In this document: positions 10,324 through 22,343 of the stretch, in pieces
Position numbering within the stretch: the first letter of the stretch is position 1
Layout of the letters: the number at the start of each line of letters is the position of its first letter
NCBI GenBank assembly: GCA_008638375.1
Contig: CM018052.1
Span: forward strand, 6,431,506 to 6,495,505
Length of the DNA stretch: 64,000 bases
Direction of reading: 5' to 3'
Origin: Nyssa sinensis
Lineage: Eukaryota > Streptophyta > Magnoliopsida > Cornales > Nyssaceae
Translations under genes and position numbers: made by a program
The notes under the pieces: generated by a model
Databases searched by the model: none
What the model saw: only the letters and a program-made list of their open reading frames with translations
Told to the model about the DNA's origin: nothing

Positions 10324-10694
10324 GTGGAGGCGACAATGGCAAGGAATAGAAGGTCCCAAAAAGTTAGTTAGGCAGTTTAGATGATGATAAACCCATTTTT
10401 TGTATCCTATACCATTTTTGGACGTTTGTAGACAAGTACAATGATGTACCTTTTGTTAACCTATGTATATAAATAAGATTATAGTTGATACTCTGCCAAG
10501 TTAATATGCATTATCTGCTTTAGTTTCCGCTGTTGAAATTTTTATATAATGAATGCATCAAACTTGGAATTTACAAGTGAATGGCTTGAGGTTAGGATTA
10601 CTATCAATATTTTGATAAACGCAAAATACGATGGGTGTCTAACTGGCCGTTCATATACCCTTAATCCGCATAGGGTGGGTTTTGGGATGTGACA

Positions 10695-11846
10695 CCATCT
10701 GAGTAGCAAAAATTCTCACGTTCTTGAAACAAAACTTCTCGGTCTTTTCATGGGAGAATTGATCCTAATTTTATATCCCATAAATTAATGATCGATCTAA
10801 ATCACCCTCTAATTTGGCAAAAAAAGAGGACATTCACTCTAGAACGACATAAGATCATCAATAAAAAAGTTCAAAAGTTACTAGATGTAGGAATCATACA
10901 AGAGGTTTTTTACCCGAACTGGCTCACCAATATAGTGCTAGCAAAGAAGAAAAATGGGAAATAAAGAGTTTGTGTTTACTACTCCCACCTTAATAAAGCA
11001 TGCCCTAAAGACATATTTCCACTCCCTAGGATCGTTCATCTAGTAGATGCCACTGTAAGCCAGGAGCTCATGAGCTTCATGGATGTTTATTCTAGATACA
11101 ATCAGATCATGATGTATCCTCTTGATCAGGGGAAGACTTCCTTTATATATGAGCGAGGTCTCTATCATTATAAAGTGATGTCGCTTGGATTCAAGAATGT
11201 TGGAGCTACCAACCAAAGGCTTGTTAACAGTACTATAGAGGTCTACATTAATGATATTCTTATAAGGAGTGTTTGGAGGACAAACCATATTCAACATTTA
11301 GCCTAGACGTTTGACACCCTCAAGCAACATAATATGAAATTGAATCCCTTAAAATACACATTTAGGATTACATATGATAAGTTTTTGGGTTTCCTTATAT
11401 CCCAAAGAGGGATTGAAACATATCCTACTCATATTAGAGCCCTAATTGATATGGAGTCTCCTAAGACAAAAAATGACATATAGGGTTTGAATAGCTGAGT
11501 AGCAGTTTTGAACAGATTCATCTCCAGATCAACAGATCATTGCCTTCCCTTCTTTAAAAAGCTTTAAGGGGGAGTAAGACCCTAAAATAGACCAATGAGT
11601 GTGAAAAGGCCTTTCAGCAATTAAAGAAGTATATGGGCTCTTCTAAGCTCATTTAAAAGCCTATACCTAGAAAAAATTATTTATATACTTAGCTGTGTCA
11701 AACAGCATAGTAAGTTCAACTCTGATCAGGGAATAAAAGAGGGTCTATAAGTTAGTCTTTAAATCAGCAAGACACTCCTTGATACCGAAATGCGATACTC
11801 TGAGGTAGAAAAGCTAGATTTTGCTTTAGTAATATTAACTTGGAAG
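10695..11846 (+). pseudogene. Tat-A fragment 3: reverse transcriptase
   Basis: This is the RT palm and fingers of the old Tat element. Recognisable blocks in order are HKIINKKVQKLLDVG, a FYPNWLTNIVLAKKKNGK stretch, NKACPKDIFPLPRI, ELMSFMDVYSRYNQI, the YINDILI box where the catalytic Tyr-X-Asp-Asp has become Tyr-Ile-Asn-Asp, and HNMKLNPLKYTF. Stops occur at about 10965, 11304, 11480 and 11565. The start of RNase H (YSEVEKLDFALVI) is reached near 11800-11840. The piece ends at LTR-Z, whose target duplication is GGAAG/AGAAG. Confidence 0.85.
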
Positions 11847-14800
11847 TGTAAATATGTAACACCCCTGACTTAACAAGTAATTAGTGTCAACTTACAAGTG
11901 TCGGTAGCATTAGCATATAATTACACTATGTTAAGTATTAGGAAACAATACTTCCTAATATGTCAATAAATGACACAAGTTATGATAAGATGACAAAGTC
12001 AAGAGGACTAGTACTAAAGGCGAAAATAAAGTTAGCTAGCAATACAAAAATTAATAAACAAATAACAAAGGAAACTTAATGCAATAAAAAATAAAAGAAA
12101 GAAGGAAAAAGATACCAAAAAGAGGTTGGCCCAAGGATTTCAACCCAAGACTTGGAGCCATAGAGAGACTTATCCGAAGTGTAAACCCACTAGGCTATTA
12201 GCACTTATGTGCTATGATGGCCACAAGAAATGTACATAAAGTAGATTTAAGTAGGAAAAAATTATAAAAAGATGATGTATCATCACCCCATTACACCAAC
12301 CTTTCATATAATAGAAACCCATGCACCTAATCCTCATGATGCATGTCAGCTCATGATATAGCATGCCTAAAAAGGGAGAAAACCATACCTTGTGTGTGTA
12401 AAGTTTTATGCATCCAAAAATAGTGTGTATTTTGGCTAGCGAGAGGGGGGGGAGAGAGAGAGAGAGAGAAGGAAAAGAAGAAGAAGAATGGAGAACCTTG
12501 CTCTTGCATAGCCCTATGAGGATGAAGTGGAAATTCTACAAACCAAACCTAGGAGAGGAAGAGAAGGGAAATTAGAAGAGGTAAACAGTAGAGAGAGAAA
12601 ATGGGTTAAAAGAGAGAGTGTGTTGGAATGGCTCCAATAGGTTAGAATCAAAACCCTCTATGAGTTATTTCAATCTCTAAATAATTTATATGCATGCTAA
12701 AGTGTAATATGCGTGAGTTTAGGCTCAAAACAGTAAAGCATGGCAAAAATTGCCATTGATGCAAAGCTTTGAACTGAGTCCGTGTCAACCAAAACCAAAC
12801 GAGTATGGATGAATTGGGACCAAAACTAAAGGCTATGAGGGTCTTGAATCAACAAGAATTAGACCAAACGGGTAAATGATGAGAGAGAAATTTGGAGTTA
12901 CAAGTTGCGGGTTTGAAATCAATTCTCATAAACTAAGCTTTAAACTCAATTTATTGAACAGGAAATGAAATCCCTTATAGAAAGGGTCACGACATGCCAA
13001 GAACGATCGAGTTTGGTGGAAAAATAAGCCCAAATCGAACCGGTGACAACCATTGTTATTGAGCTTCAACCGAGCTTTTAAGCTCATTTTAGTCCCCAAA
13101 ACCAATGGCAAATGAAAGCTAAGACTCCTAGGAATGGAATAGGATCAAAAACAAGGAGAAAAAGTAGCCAAAATGTCACAAAAGAGACAAGGAAATTTCG
13201 AGGGTTACGTAACTACTATAACCCCTTAAATGAGGAAGATGATGAATAGTTTGATCAGGTTTGGTCGGGTCTTGACCCACCTTGAAATGGATCTCAAGCT
13301 AAATCCAACGGTGTCGTTTTGAACGTTTAAAAATAAAAATGAAATAACATCAGCATGATGCAACAACCTGGTATACCGGTTCAATCGGTTGAACTAGACC
13401 GGATGGTTTTGAACATTTTTGAAAATTATAATTGAACCCCCAGACATTTTTTAAATTCTATTTTTAACCCCAAATATTTCTATTAATTACGAAGTTACCC
13501 AGAAAATTAATTAAAAAATAATTTTCATTTGTTTTTAAATTAAAGAAATTATCAAAATGCCTTTAAGCCAAAATTGGCCAAATCATGGCCAATTAAAATG
13601 CACGAATAGCCTAACCCATTATTTTTGGGTATTCTAGACTGAACAGTAGAGTCCGAATTATGAAATTAGACCCTAAAAATTATGAACGAACAAATAGAAT
13701 AATACAATTGTATCCTAATGTATTGTTTAAGCTATCAACTGAACCCCAATGACTGTAAAAATACTTACCGTAAAATTTTTTCACATTTTAGATCCAATGG
13801 TGGGACCCATTTTATGAAACAAAGTACCAAAAATATAGACACGTAAAATGTAAAAATTACCAATATACCCCTAATGACACTAAAGGCCATTAAACGTCGA
13901 AGAAGGCCTATTCTGACTTTCTTTGACAGTCTGAACTCAATGGTGGAGTCATTTAGCAAATGAAGCACTGAAAAATATGACACATGAAAGTGTAAAATTA
14001 CGAAAATGATCGTAGACTTAATATAAGCTAAAAATGGGCAAATTAAGATCCGAAAAAGCCTAAATCGATTATCTTCTATACTCCAGACCTACAGGTGATG
14101 TCCATTTGGGAAAAGTAAGACCTGGTAACAAACTAAAAATGACGAATACATCCTTAAGATTAAATTAAGCTATCAAAAGAGTATAGATGAAATTAAAAGA
14201 CATATGTTAATGTTTTAAAGATCACCTAGACTCAAAAATGAAGTCCATTTAGGCAAACAATGAATTGAACAAAATAAAACATGAAAGACAATATTACTAA
14301 AATACCCTTAATGGGGGAATAAGCTTCTAATGGGACCAAGGGAGGGTTTGGGACCTATCTTAGGGTTTAGAGGGCCACTAAATTCAAAAATGGAACCGAT
14401 AAAGGCTAATAAGATTAAAGACATAGCAATTAAATAAAATCATATGTTTACTCAAATATTAATTTCAGTTTAGTATGTGATCTAGGATCACCAGGAGAAA
14501 GAAGGACACAAGATAAAGAGGTCAATATGGGAAGCTAAATGTGAAACAAGAAATTAAGACCTGAGGTGAGTAATCCTGGACTTTGAAGTGGAGGCTTTAA
14601 CTCTATGATTTTTGAAGTATTTTTAAATTCAAATTCCTGTATTTACATGACTCGTATTTCAAAAATGCTACTTGATCTATTTTCAAACTTCCGTCATAAT
14701 TTGCAAATGTGTTTATTTAAATGCCATTTGGTTATGCGATTCTTATCAAGCATGCCTATCTTTAATTGTAAAATTGTGTTGAAAGCCTTCTTTTGAAAAT

Positions 14801-15384
14801 AGATGTTTTTCATTCCAACTATGTTTAATCTGCTCTTGAAAAGCAGCTATTTGAAAAATTAGGTTTTAAATGCTTCTGTTTGTAAACTGGTAACGCAAGA
14901 TAATTTTGCATAAGCACTATGCGATTGTGAGAACCTTTGGGACTCGTACACGAGAATTTTTGGTTAGAAGGCATGGAGATCTCCCACAAGAATTGGTCTA
15001 TTAATAAAAACATAGATCTATGTGATAAAATGTCACGCCCTAAATTTTCAAAACTCGGGGAATGAGTGAAAATGAACTAAAAGGAATTAATGAAAGGCAA
15101 TTAAATAGATTTAGTTGATTACCCATTTATTTCCCCATGTTTCCCCAAAACTAAAAATGAAAATTTGCTAACTAGACTCACCCAAGATGGGTTTTTAATA
15201 TCAATCTAATATCTCCCCAACCAATGGTCAAAATTAGTCGAAGTCACGTTCAAGCATGGTCTCTAAGATGGCCCCAAAAATTTCTTTAATGTGTCTTGAA
15301 ACAGTGGCTCAAATGGATCCCAAATGCCCTAAGGCATAGACCGAGAATAAGTCAAAAATCCTACCTAAGGTGGTCTAAGAAAGT

Positions 15385-15508
15385 GGCCAAACATGGCCCA
15401 TAAGAGTAGCCAAACATGGCCTAAAAGGGTGGCCAAACATGGCCTAAGGATTGGCCAAACATGGCCCAATAGGGTGGCCAAACATGGCCCGAAAGGATGG
15501 CCAAGGGC
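15385..15508. repeat. Tandem repeat, about 24-bp unit, in LTR-X2
   Basis: There are five copies of GGGTGGCCAAACATGGCC with a variable 4-6-base tail. The related block in X1 (5680-5900) has looser spaced copies of the complementary word. Confidence 0.8.
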
Positions 15509-16211
15509 TAGTGTCAAGGGGTTGTCAGGGTTGGGCGCGCATGGGCAAGGTAGCAGGCACGCGGCATGGGCATGTGGCGAGTGCGTGGCAGGCCGTGCGC
15601 TCGGGGATGACCGCGGGCTGCGACTAAAGGGCTGGTCTGTTGTTGCACTATAGCAATAGTGTATTTGCTGCAAGCTGTTTTTCCCTTTTTCTGAATTTTT
15701 TTCCAAAGTGCTGCACCCTGATTTTTCCAATTTGTTTAACCTACTTCCTCAAGGTTTTTAACCCACACATTTTGACACTTTTCCCACTTATTCATGGGCA
15801 TTTTACACAGCTAATGACTCTTTTTAAATCACAAAATTTTGACATGGTTTCCTTTACTTTCTAAGCATTTTCCCCCTAATATTTTACAACAATTTGTATA
15901 CACAAGCATATGTACATTCCACCCTTACTCGATGGCCACAAGTTTATGGAAAATAAACATACACCTATTGTTCTCAACATATACATGTGATGCACATTAA
16001 ACAAAATGCCCTATTTGTCATTTGGGTTTAAACCCTTACATTACAAAATGGCCCAAGGCCTATAGTCCACCATTTTCCAAATTAAACACAATTTATTTGG
16101 GCTTATGCCCATACATACAAAATGTAGCCCTTAGGCAAAATATGCTTCAAAATCCATTTTCCTTTCCGTGCTCCAATGACTTCATCAAGTCTCAAGTACC
16201 GGGAGCCTCAT

Positions 16212-17078
16212 TTGTAATATGTAATCCCATAAAGGGTAAGCACGATGACTTGTATGACATAATGCTAATATAAAGAAAAAAGTTAAGGCGTGGCATGTGC
16301 AAAGTGTACATTTATAAGCTATATGCCTTCTAATTCATCAATGCAATGCAATGGCAATATGCATGACACACACATGCAACTCTATACCACAACCATGTCT
16401 TGCTTCACGGTTCTTCCCCATTGGAACGCAAGTACAAATCATATGTCTCGCTTCACAGTCCGTCCCCATTGGATCGTGAGACCATGGCCAATTATGGGTT
16501 TTTCACCACAAGATCTACACCCTCATAATGCATAGCACCAATGTGCTTAACACACGCCATGTTTTTAAAGATTCACGTATGCCGAGATGCCTTGATTTTT
16601 CTATGCAATTTTAATGAGGCATTTATCAACACATTGGGTATGCCTTAAATAATACATCATACATAAAGAAAACTATAAATTTTAAACCACAAAACATTTT
16701 TTACATGAACTTAGCTTATAATCCAATCAATTATACATATAATCATGTTAAATGTTCATAACTTAAACAAATTCTCAAAGATTACCCAAATACACAAAGT
16801 ACCAATACATTGAGCAATCATAACTTTCAAACTACAAGACTTTGTTTGCATGAATATAAGCTAGAATGCAACGAATTATACATATATTCAAGTTACATGT
16901 TCATCACTTTACCAAATTATCAAAGAATACATAAGTACATAAGGTATCAACCCTAGGTTTTCATAGTAACTATATGCTAGGTAGTTTTTTAACAAGAAGT
17001 AAGCATGTAAGTCATACAATCAACATATAAAAGTACTCCTAAACTTAACCCTATTCTTTACTTAGCAAAATATCATAC
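16212..17078 (-). other. Decayed leader intron of LTR-X2
   Basis: The donor on - is CTAG|GTATGATAT. The acceptor equivalent to X1 reads CATATTACAA, so the AG is lost. GTATGAC on + (16252-16258) gives the antisense block, matching 6 of the 7 donor bases, 40 nt from the lost acceptor. It is probably no longer spliced. Confidence 0.45.
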
Positions 17079-17324
17079 CTAGAAGGGTTTTTCTCAACCC
17101 TAGGGAGTTGTGCTCGCTGTGCAGCCGAACCAATTGGTAAGAATGTAGCCCTTGATGTGGGGAACAACTTCCTAGAAGGGTGTCTTGTGAAATTCCAAGG
17201 CTAGAGATGAGTTTTGGAAGGTAGAAACTTGGAAAACCTAGGTTTTTCTCACCTTTTCTCTCCATGCACGACCTGCTGCTCTTTCTCAGATGCATTTCTG
17301 ATAATTTTGTCTCCCAAGGGCTGT

Positions 17325-17332
17325 ATTTATAC
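17325..17332 (-). promoter_or_regulatory. TATA box of LTR-X2
   Basis: TATAAATA on the - strand sits about 250 bases upstream of the donor, the same arrangement as in X1. Confidence 0.6.
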
Positions 17333-18717
17333 TAAAGGGGCTAAGGGGTGAAAAGACCCTTTTGGCCTTAATGAGTCGCGGGGACCCCGTTACATTACAA
17401 CACATCCTAAAACGCCTCAATTCGACATTTTGCTTTAACCAAAGTTCTTAAAATTATTTTAAATGATATTTTTCTGAAAATTTTATTTTTGCCCATTAGT
17501 GGTTGCTGCCGGACCCACCCGGGATGCCATTTTTGGGTCCATTTTTCAAACTATTTTTGATTGGGCTCACATTCTCACAAGAGGTGTATTTTAGTATTCT
17601 AATTATATTTCTCTTCTATGGCATACTCAAATTATGCTTCTAAATATGACTTATATCTAAATGATGCATGTATAGTGCCCTACCAGTAAAGAGTATGAAT
17701 AGTGCTCTACCGGCAAAGAGTGTATGAATAGTGTCCTACAGGCAAAGAGTGTATGAACAATGCCCTACCGGCAAAAAAAAAAAATTACCCTAATTTTTTA
17801 TATCTTTACATAAAAATTACAAGCTTAGATTGATACGAACTCCCTTAAAAAGTGAAAAGATATAACATCGAAGGATGGTAGAAGGTTTATCCCCCATCAA
17901 TCTGAATATGATCTATATCATCATATTTCATAATTTGATGATTTATGTTTCCAATTTTATTGAAACCTGAATTCACTTATTCTATAATTAAGAAATTAAA
18001 TGTTTCGCTTAAATGCTTTATGCTTTCTATTTCGAAGATTCTGTATTCTATGTTTTGCATTGTGCAAAAAATTGGAAGTGATCACTTTTATAAACTCGTT
18101 TATACTTAGACCACTATCAATTAAAAACCCATGATAGGGTACCAAAATTACTCACGAGCTTTATCATAAAGCTCACACGGATTTATCCATGATATTTACA
18201 GGTGATATGAAGGCGGTGTATGAAACCCACAACTAAAGTAACCATGAAGTACATATATGAAGGTGGGGTATGGAACCTATAACTATAGAGAAGGTATAAA
18301 GTTCAAAAGTGTGTGGGAGGTATAGGACTCAGAGTTAAAGTAGGTACCAAGTTCACAAGTGTGTGTGAGGTATGGAACTCACAATTAAAGTAGGATGAAG
18401 CTTAGATGTGAATGTGGGGTATAGGACCCACAGTTGATGGATGTAATATTGAAAATGTAATGTTTCAAAAAAAATTCTAGCCTACCTAGATACTTGAGGG
18501 ATCTGTGTAACATGTGTAAAATAGCTTCTGCTACAATATTTGAACTTGATGTGATTTATGATTTGAATGGATTTTGGTGAAGAAGCACCATTCACATCTC
18601 CTAATCCACACGGTGGGTTTCGGTATGTGACAAAACACCTCATTTTACGACCCTCGATTGTATGGGACTAGTTTCGTCATGTTCAGAAAGTTACTACAAT
18701 ATGTCCCACCTAAGAGT

Positions 18718-19236
18718 ATTTTAGTAATTCCATATTTTGCCCTTTAAGGGTATTTCGGTTATTATGCCCACCGAGGGCATTTCGGTCATTTGGCCCATTG
18801 AGGGTAATTTTTTCATTATCCTACTGAAGGAATTTTGGTCAGTTCACCCATCAAGGACATTTTGGTCATTATGCCCACTGAGGGCATTTTAGTCATTTCA
18901 CCCATTAGGAGCATTTCAGTCATTATGCCACCGGAGGCATTTCGGTTATTATGCCCACCGAGTATATTTTAGTCATTTATCCCATCAAGGGCATTTCAAT
19001 CATTATACCCATCGAGGGTATTTTAGTCATTTCAGTCATTAAGCCCACAAAAGACATTTTGGTCATTTTGCCCATTAATGGCATTTCAGTCATTATACCC
19101 ACCGAGGGCATTTTGGGTAATTTTTTTTCATTAGGTGCATTTTGGTCATTATGCCCACTAAGGACTTTTTGGTCACTTGGTACATTGGGACCCTTAAGGG
19201 TATTTTGGTCATGATGCCCACAAAGGCCATTTTGGT
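18718..19236 (+). repeat. 27-bp tandem array in LTR-Z
   Basis: About 18 diverged copies of GGGCATTTTGGTCATTATGC plus CCACCGA are present. The period is mostly 27 bp, with a few indels. A 27-bp period keeps one frame open for some copies, but no product is proposed. Confidence 0.85.
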
Positions 19237-20644
19237 CATTTCTAGCATTTTCCTACCCCTTAGGGGTAGTTTGGTAAATTCCATATGTTTCCTACCTTCT
19301 AGGGGTATTTTCATACTATTGGTGTGATTTTACCCTTTGGATGGTGCATTGGTAATTTTAGCATAATCTTATCCCTTATAGGTTATTTTGGCTATTCATG
19401 GGCATACATGTAATTTACATGCCATTTTACCTATATTAGGTCAATTTCGTAATTTTAGCCTTTAGGGATAATTTTGACTTTTTATTTCTTAGTGGCATAT
19501 TTGTAATTGCCGTGTCCCTAAATTCTCCATCAATTAGGGATGATATAGTAGATATAGGTGTGCACTAAAAACTTGCCTATTTTTATCATTTTCCTGTCTC
19601 ATTTGCATAGATTTGTACACCAAAAATCTTCCTAATCTTGTTTTCTTACTTATCAAGAATTAATCTTGTCCATCCATCCATGGTATTTATTACCAACCCT
19701 TAGATCAAACCTCTTTACTTTTTCTGATAAATATGACCCCTTGGCCATCATAATCAATGAGAGAAGTTTTAGGAGCCAAGGTGCTACTACAATAATTTTC
19801 TCTCTTCTCTCTATATATTTCTTCCCTCATATTTTTTAAGCCTTGTTCTTCACAAGAAAGAGTTCTACGCCATTGAAGATGAAGTTCTGCACAACTATAA
19901 ATCAAATTTAAGGAGTTTGAGCCAAATCTTTGTCTGATTCGTTGCAAATAATCAGTGATGCTCCCTAAAACCTTTCTCTTTCTCTTTTTCCTAATTCAAT
20001 TCATCTAATCACTTTTGATAGAATCAATTGAATTGGAGAACTACATTGGCTCTGATTCCGTTATTTGAACAAATATGTAAGATGCCTCATATGCCTGAGT
20101 CTACTCTTTCTCTTATCTTATTTACTTTATGCCTTTCACTTATTTTATTCATTCATGTTATCACTCTTTCTCTACTCTCCTCTTTTGTTTTATTTACTTC
20201 ATGTATTTTGTTTACTTATTCTTTCATGTAATCGTTATTGTTATCGATTTCTCTTTTATTTATGTCATGGAATTTATGCCTTGTGGATGAACACTTGAGA
20301 CCAGTCCATTCAAGCTGGGCGGGATATGGGTGCCTACCCCTTCCTATCTTATATCTAAGCTCCCAAATTCTGAATTATTTAGTTCATTGTAGAATAGTTT
20401 GTTTTACTTTGTTTTGACCCATGTCATGGGGTTTGGAATGTAACTAGGATCAAAGCACTGTAATTTCAATTTTCTTTATAATTTCTTTTACATATATTCT
20501 TTATGGGTTGTACCTAAAACAGGTTGGTGACTCATTTGTGTATTCATATATGCGCCAATCCAAAAAAAGGGTCAACGTTCCTCTCCCACCTCGAAGGAGC
20601 AAACAAAAGCCAGGTTGTTGCTTTTTTTGACATTTGCGCTCACA

Positions 20645-20821
20645 AGAAGCTCAGGCCATATTTTCAAGCACATTTCATCATGGTACCAACATCATATCCT
20701 CTGAAGTCAATCCTCTATAAACTTAAAATCTCTATACAATTAGTAAAATGGTCCATTGAATTGGGTAAATTTGATATTTCTTATGTACCTCGACCTATAA
20801 TCAAGGCTCAGGCCTTGGTAG
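20645..20821 (+). pseudogene. Tat-A fragment 4: first (Ty3-type) RNase H
   Basis: It reads HKKLRPYFQAH, PTSYPLKSIL, VKWSIELGKFDISY and KAQAL in one frame. It matches the RNase H of Tat-G at 49248-49508. The duplicated AGAAG at its start comes from LTR-Z. It is cut by LTR-W, whose duplication GGTAG is at 20817-20821. Confidence 0.8.
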
Positions 20822-21434
20822 TGTAATACTCCAAAAATTCGACATAACGAGACTGCACCCCGACTTAATAAAATTAAATTACGTGACGTTAATAAATCGA
20901 AATAGCTCTGAATATAGTAAGCCATAGTAGGATTTATTACCCTCAGATATGAAATTAATCTAGATCATTGAAATGGTACGTACTCAGGAAATTAACAACC
21001 CAGTCAACCGAGTGTCGGGATAAATAAAAGGGATTTATACTTTATCCATATAATATAACTATAAAATAAATTATTAATGGAAAATCAAAATTAGTAAAAT
21101 AAATAATGATACCGAGCCCTAACTTTATGCCAAATTTATCGGCATTTTATGAATTAATATTTTATGAAATAAAATATTAATACGGTAAAATATAATATAT
21201 ATATATATATAAAATAAAATAAGGTATATATATATATTGTGTACTAGAAAGCTTCATAAGAGAAGCTACTGGAAGCTGCTGGACATAATAAAATACAAAT
21301 ATATTATATATAAACCGTAGGAGATAAATTAGGAAGATGTGTAGAAGGTTTTAGCTTCATCTCTAAAGAGAAAATTCCAGAAGTAATTGACAAAGGAAAT
21401 ACTTCAGCCTTCTAGATCATTCCACCATTGTATC

Positions 21435-21468
<34 letters not shown>

Positions 21469-22343
21469 AGCGTTAAACGGAGAGGGAAAGAATGGAGATG
21501 TTTGCTACTGTTGTGAATTCTGTGTGTTTGCTTTTGGACGGTGCAGGTGGAGATAGCGGATCGGAAAATTGAGAATCAAATTGGACGGGATCATGGGTTG
21601 AGCTCTGTAAACTGCAATGGATTCGGTTCAAGTGGTAGTTTGAATTGAGGGAAGCACGAAGCGACAGTTGGTGAGATCCCCAATTCGCAATGGGTTCCCT
21701 CTCGAGTTGGTTACAATACATAGCCACAAACTTGAATGCTTTGTTTCTCTCAATTGGATGAGCTATACCAGAGGTGGTGAGAGTTGCGTGTTTCACGACC
21801 CGAAACCCACCCTACGCGGATCTCGAGGACGTGATGCCAGTTGGCCACCTTGTCAGTTTTTTTCTCCACCAACAATGTAACCAACCCAAGGCAACTTCAC
21901 AATGAATTGCATTCTAAATGTAGGGTCAAAACAGTGGAATTAAAATCTTTTTGAATTAAGAATGCAACTCATCCAAACACATCAGAGCACGTCTAGAATC
22001 AGTCATCAAATATCTCTAAAGTATAATATACATGCTCTAATGCAACCATTCTATATCAATGAATTACTTAAAGCGGAAGTCACACCATGAAAGTTCAGCT
22101 AGTTAAACTCATCTCCAATGATCAACAATCATAATGTCTCCAAGTACCACTTAATCATAATGATCTGACATACTAGGCTAAGCTCATCACTAATGATGTA
22201 ACATTATAATGCATAGCCTTAAAGTTAACTTTACAATGTTCACGTTCGATCTTTAACTTGAAGTTAATATCGTCATTGTCGTTCATTGTGCATCACTAGT
22301 TCCACTAGTTATCTCATTTGCATTTCATCCCACATGATGTCAC

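Larger units (their letters stand above)
3103..10694 (+). mobile_element. LTR-B: long solo LTR with a leader intron, inserted in Tat-A
   Basis: It starts TATAATACCCC (TG mutated to TA) and ends GGGTTTTGGGATGTGACA, with exact target duplication CCATC. It has only one start and one end of the family and no PBS or polypurine tract, so it is read as a solo LTR of about 3.8 kb once X1 and a Tat LTR are removed. Its 5' region matches LTR-W (about 6187-6300 against 20860-20940). Its last 650 bases hold a probable intron. The ending is shared with LTR-V and, in diverged form, with W, U, M, Y, N1 and N2. Confidence 0.8.
15031..17810 (-). mobile_element. LTR-X2: 2.8-kb solo LTR nested in LTR-Y
   Basis: On - it starts TGTAAAGATA and ends CGGGGCGTGACA-like (TGTCACGCCC on +). 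The exact target duplication is TAAAA at 15026-15030 and 17811-17815. It is the same family as X1, with matching TATA region, leader intron, and GC-rich patch (15525-15620). It is the fourth level of nesting: Tat-A, Z, Y, X2. Confidence 0.85.
14566..18201 (+). other. Probable leader intron of LTR-Y, with LTR-X2 inside it
   Basis: The donor is CTGAG|GTGAGTAAT and the acceptor GATATTTACAG|GTGAT. ATTACTCAC at 18147-18155 is exactly complementary to the donor nonamer, including its final T, which differs from B and W. It lies 46 nt before the acceptor. A palindromic hairpin, GAGCTTTATCATAAAGCTC, follows. Without X2 the intron would be about 850 nt. Confidence 0.65.
11855..18632 (+). mobile_element. 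LTR-Y: solo LTR of about 4 kb nested in LTR-Z
   Basis: It starts TGTAACACCCCTGAC and ends GGTGGGTTTCGGTATGTGACA, with a near-exact duplication (AAATA 11850-11854, AAACA 18633-18637). LTR-X2 lies inside its intron. Bases 12440-12620 are GA-rich. Bases 13250-13330 contain a TCGGGTCTTGACCC...GGTGTCGTTTTG block that also occurs, diverged, at 63070-63125. No coding region is seen in the 6 kb. Confidence 0.75.
11847..20644 (+). mobile_element. LTR-Z: solo LTR of about 2 kb (Ogre/Tat-like), split by LTR-Y
   Basis: It starts TGTAAATA at 11847, is interrupted 8 bases later by LTR-Y, resumes at 18633 (CCTCATTTTACGACCC) and ends GCGCTCACA at 20644. The target duplication has one mismatch (GGAAG 11842-11846, AGAAG 20645-20649). 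The Tat-A frame re-forms across it (...LVILTWK / AHKKLRPYF). It carries a 27-bp tandem array, and near its 3' end GGTTGGTGACTC and AAAGGGTC words typical of Ogre/Tat LTR ends. No coding region is present. Confidence 0.7.

Noticed and set aside
12440..12620. GA-rich stretch in LTR-Y as a gene leader
   Set aside because: It is a simple GA repeat with no open frame following it. Similar GA runs occur in V and at 33790.
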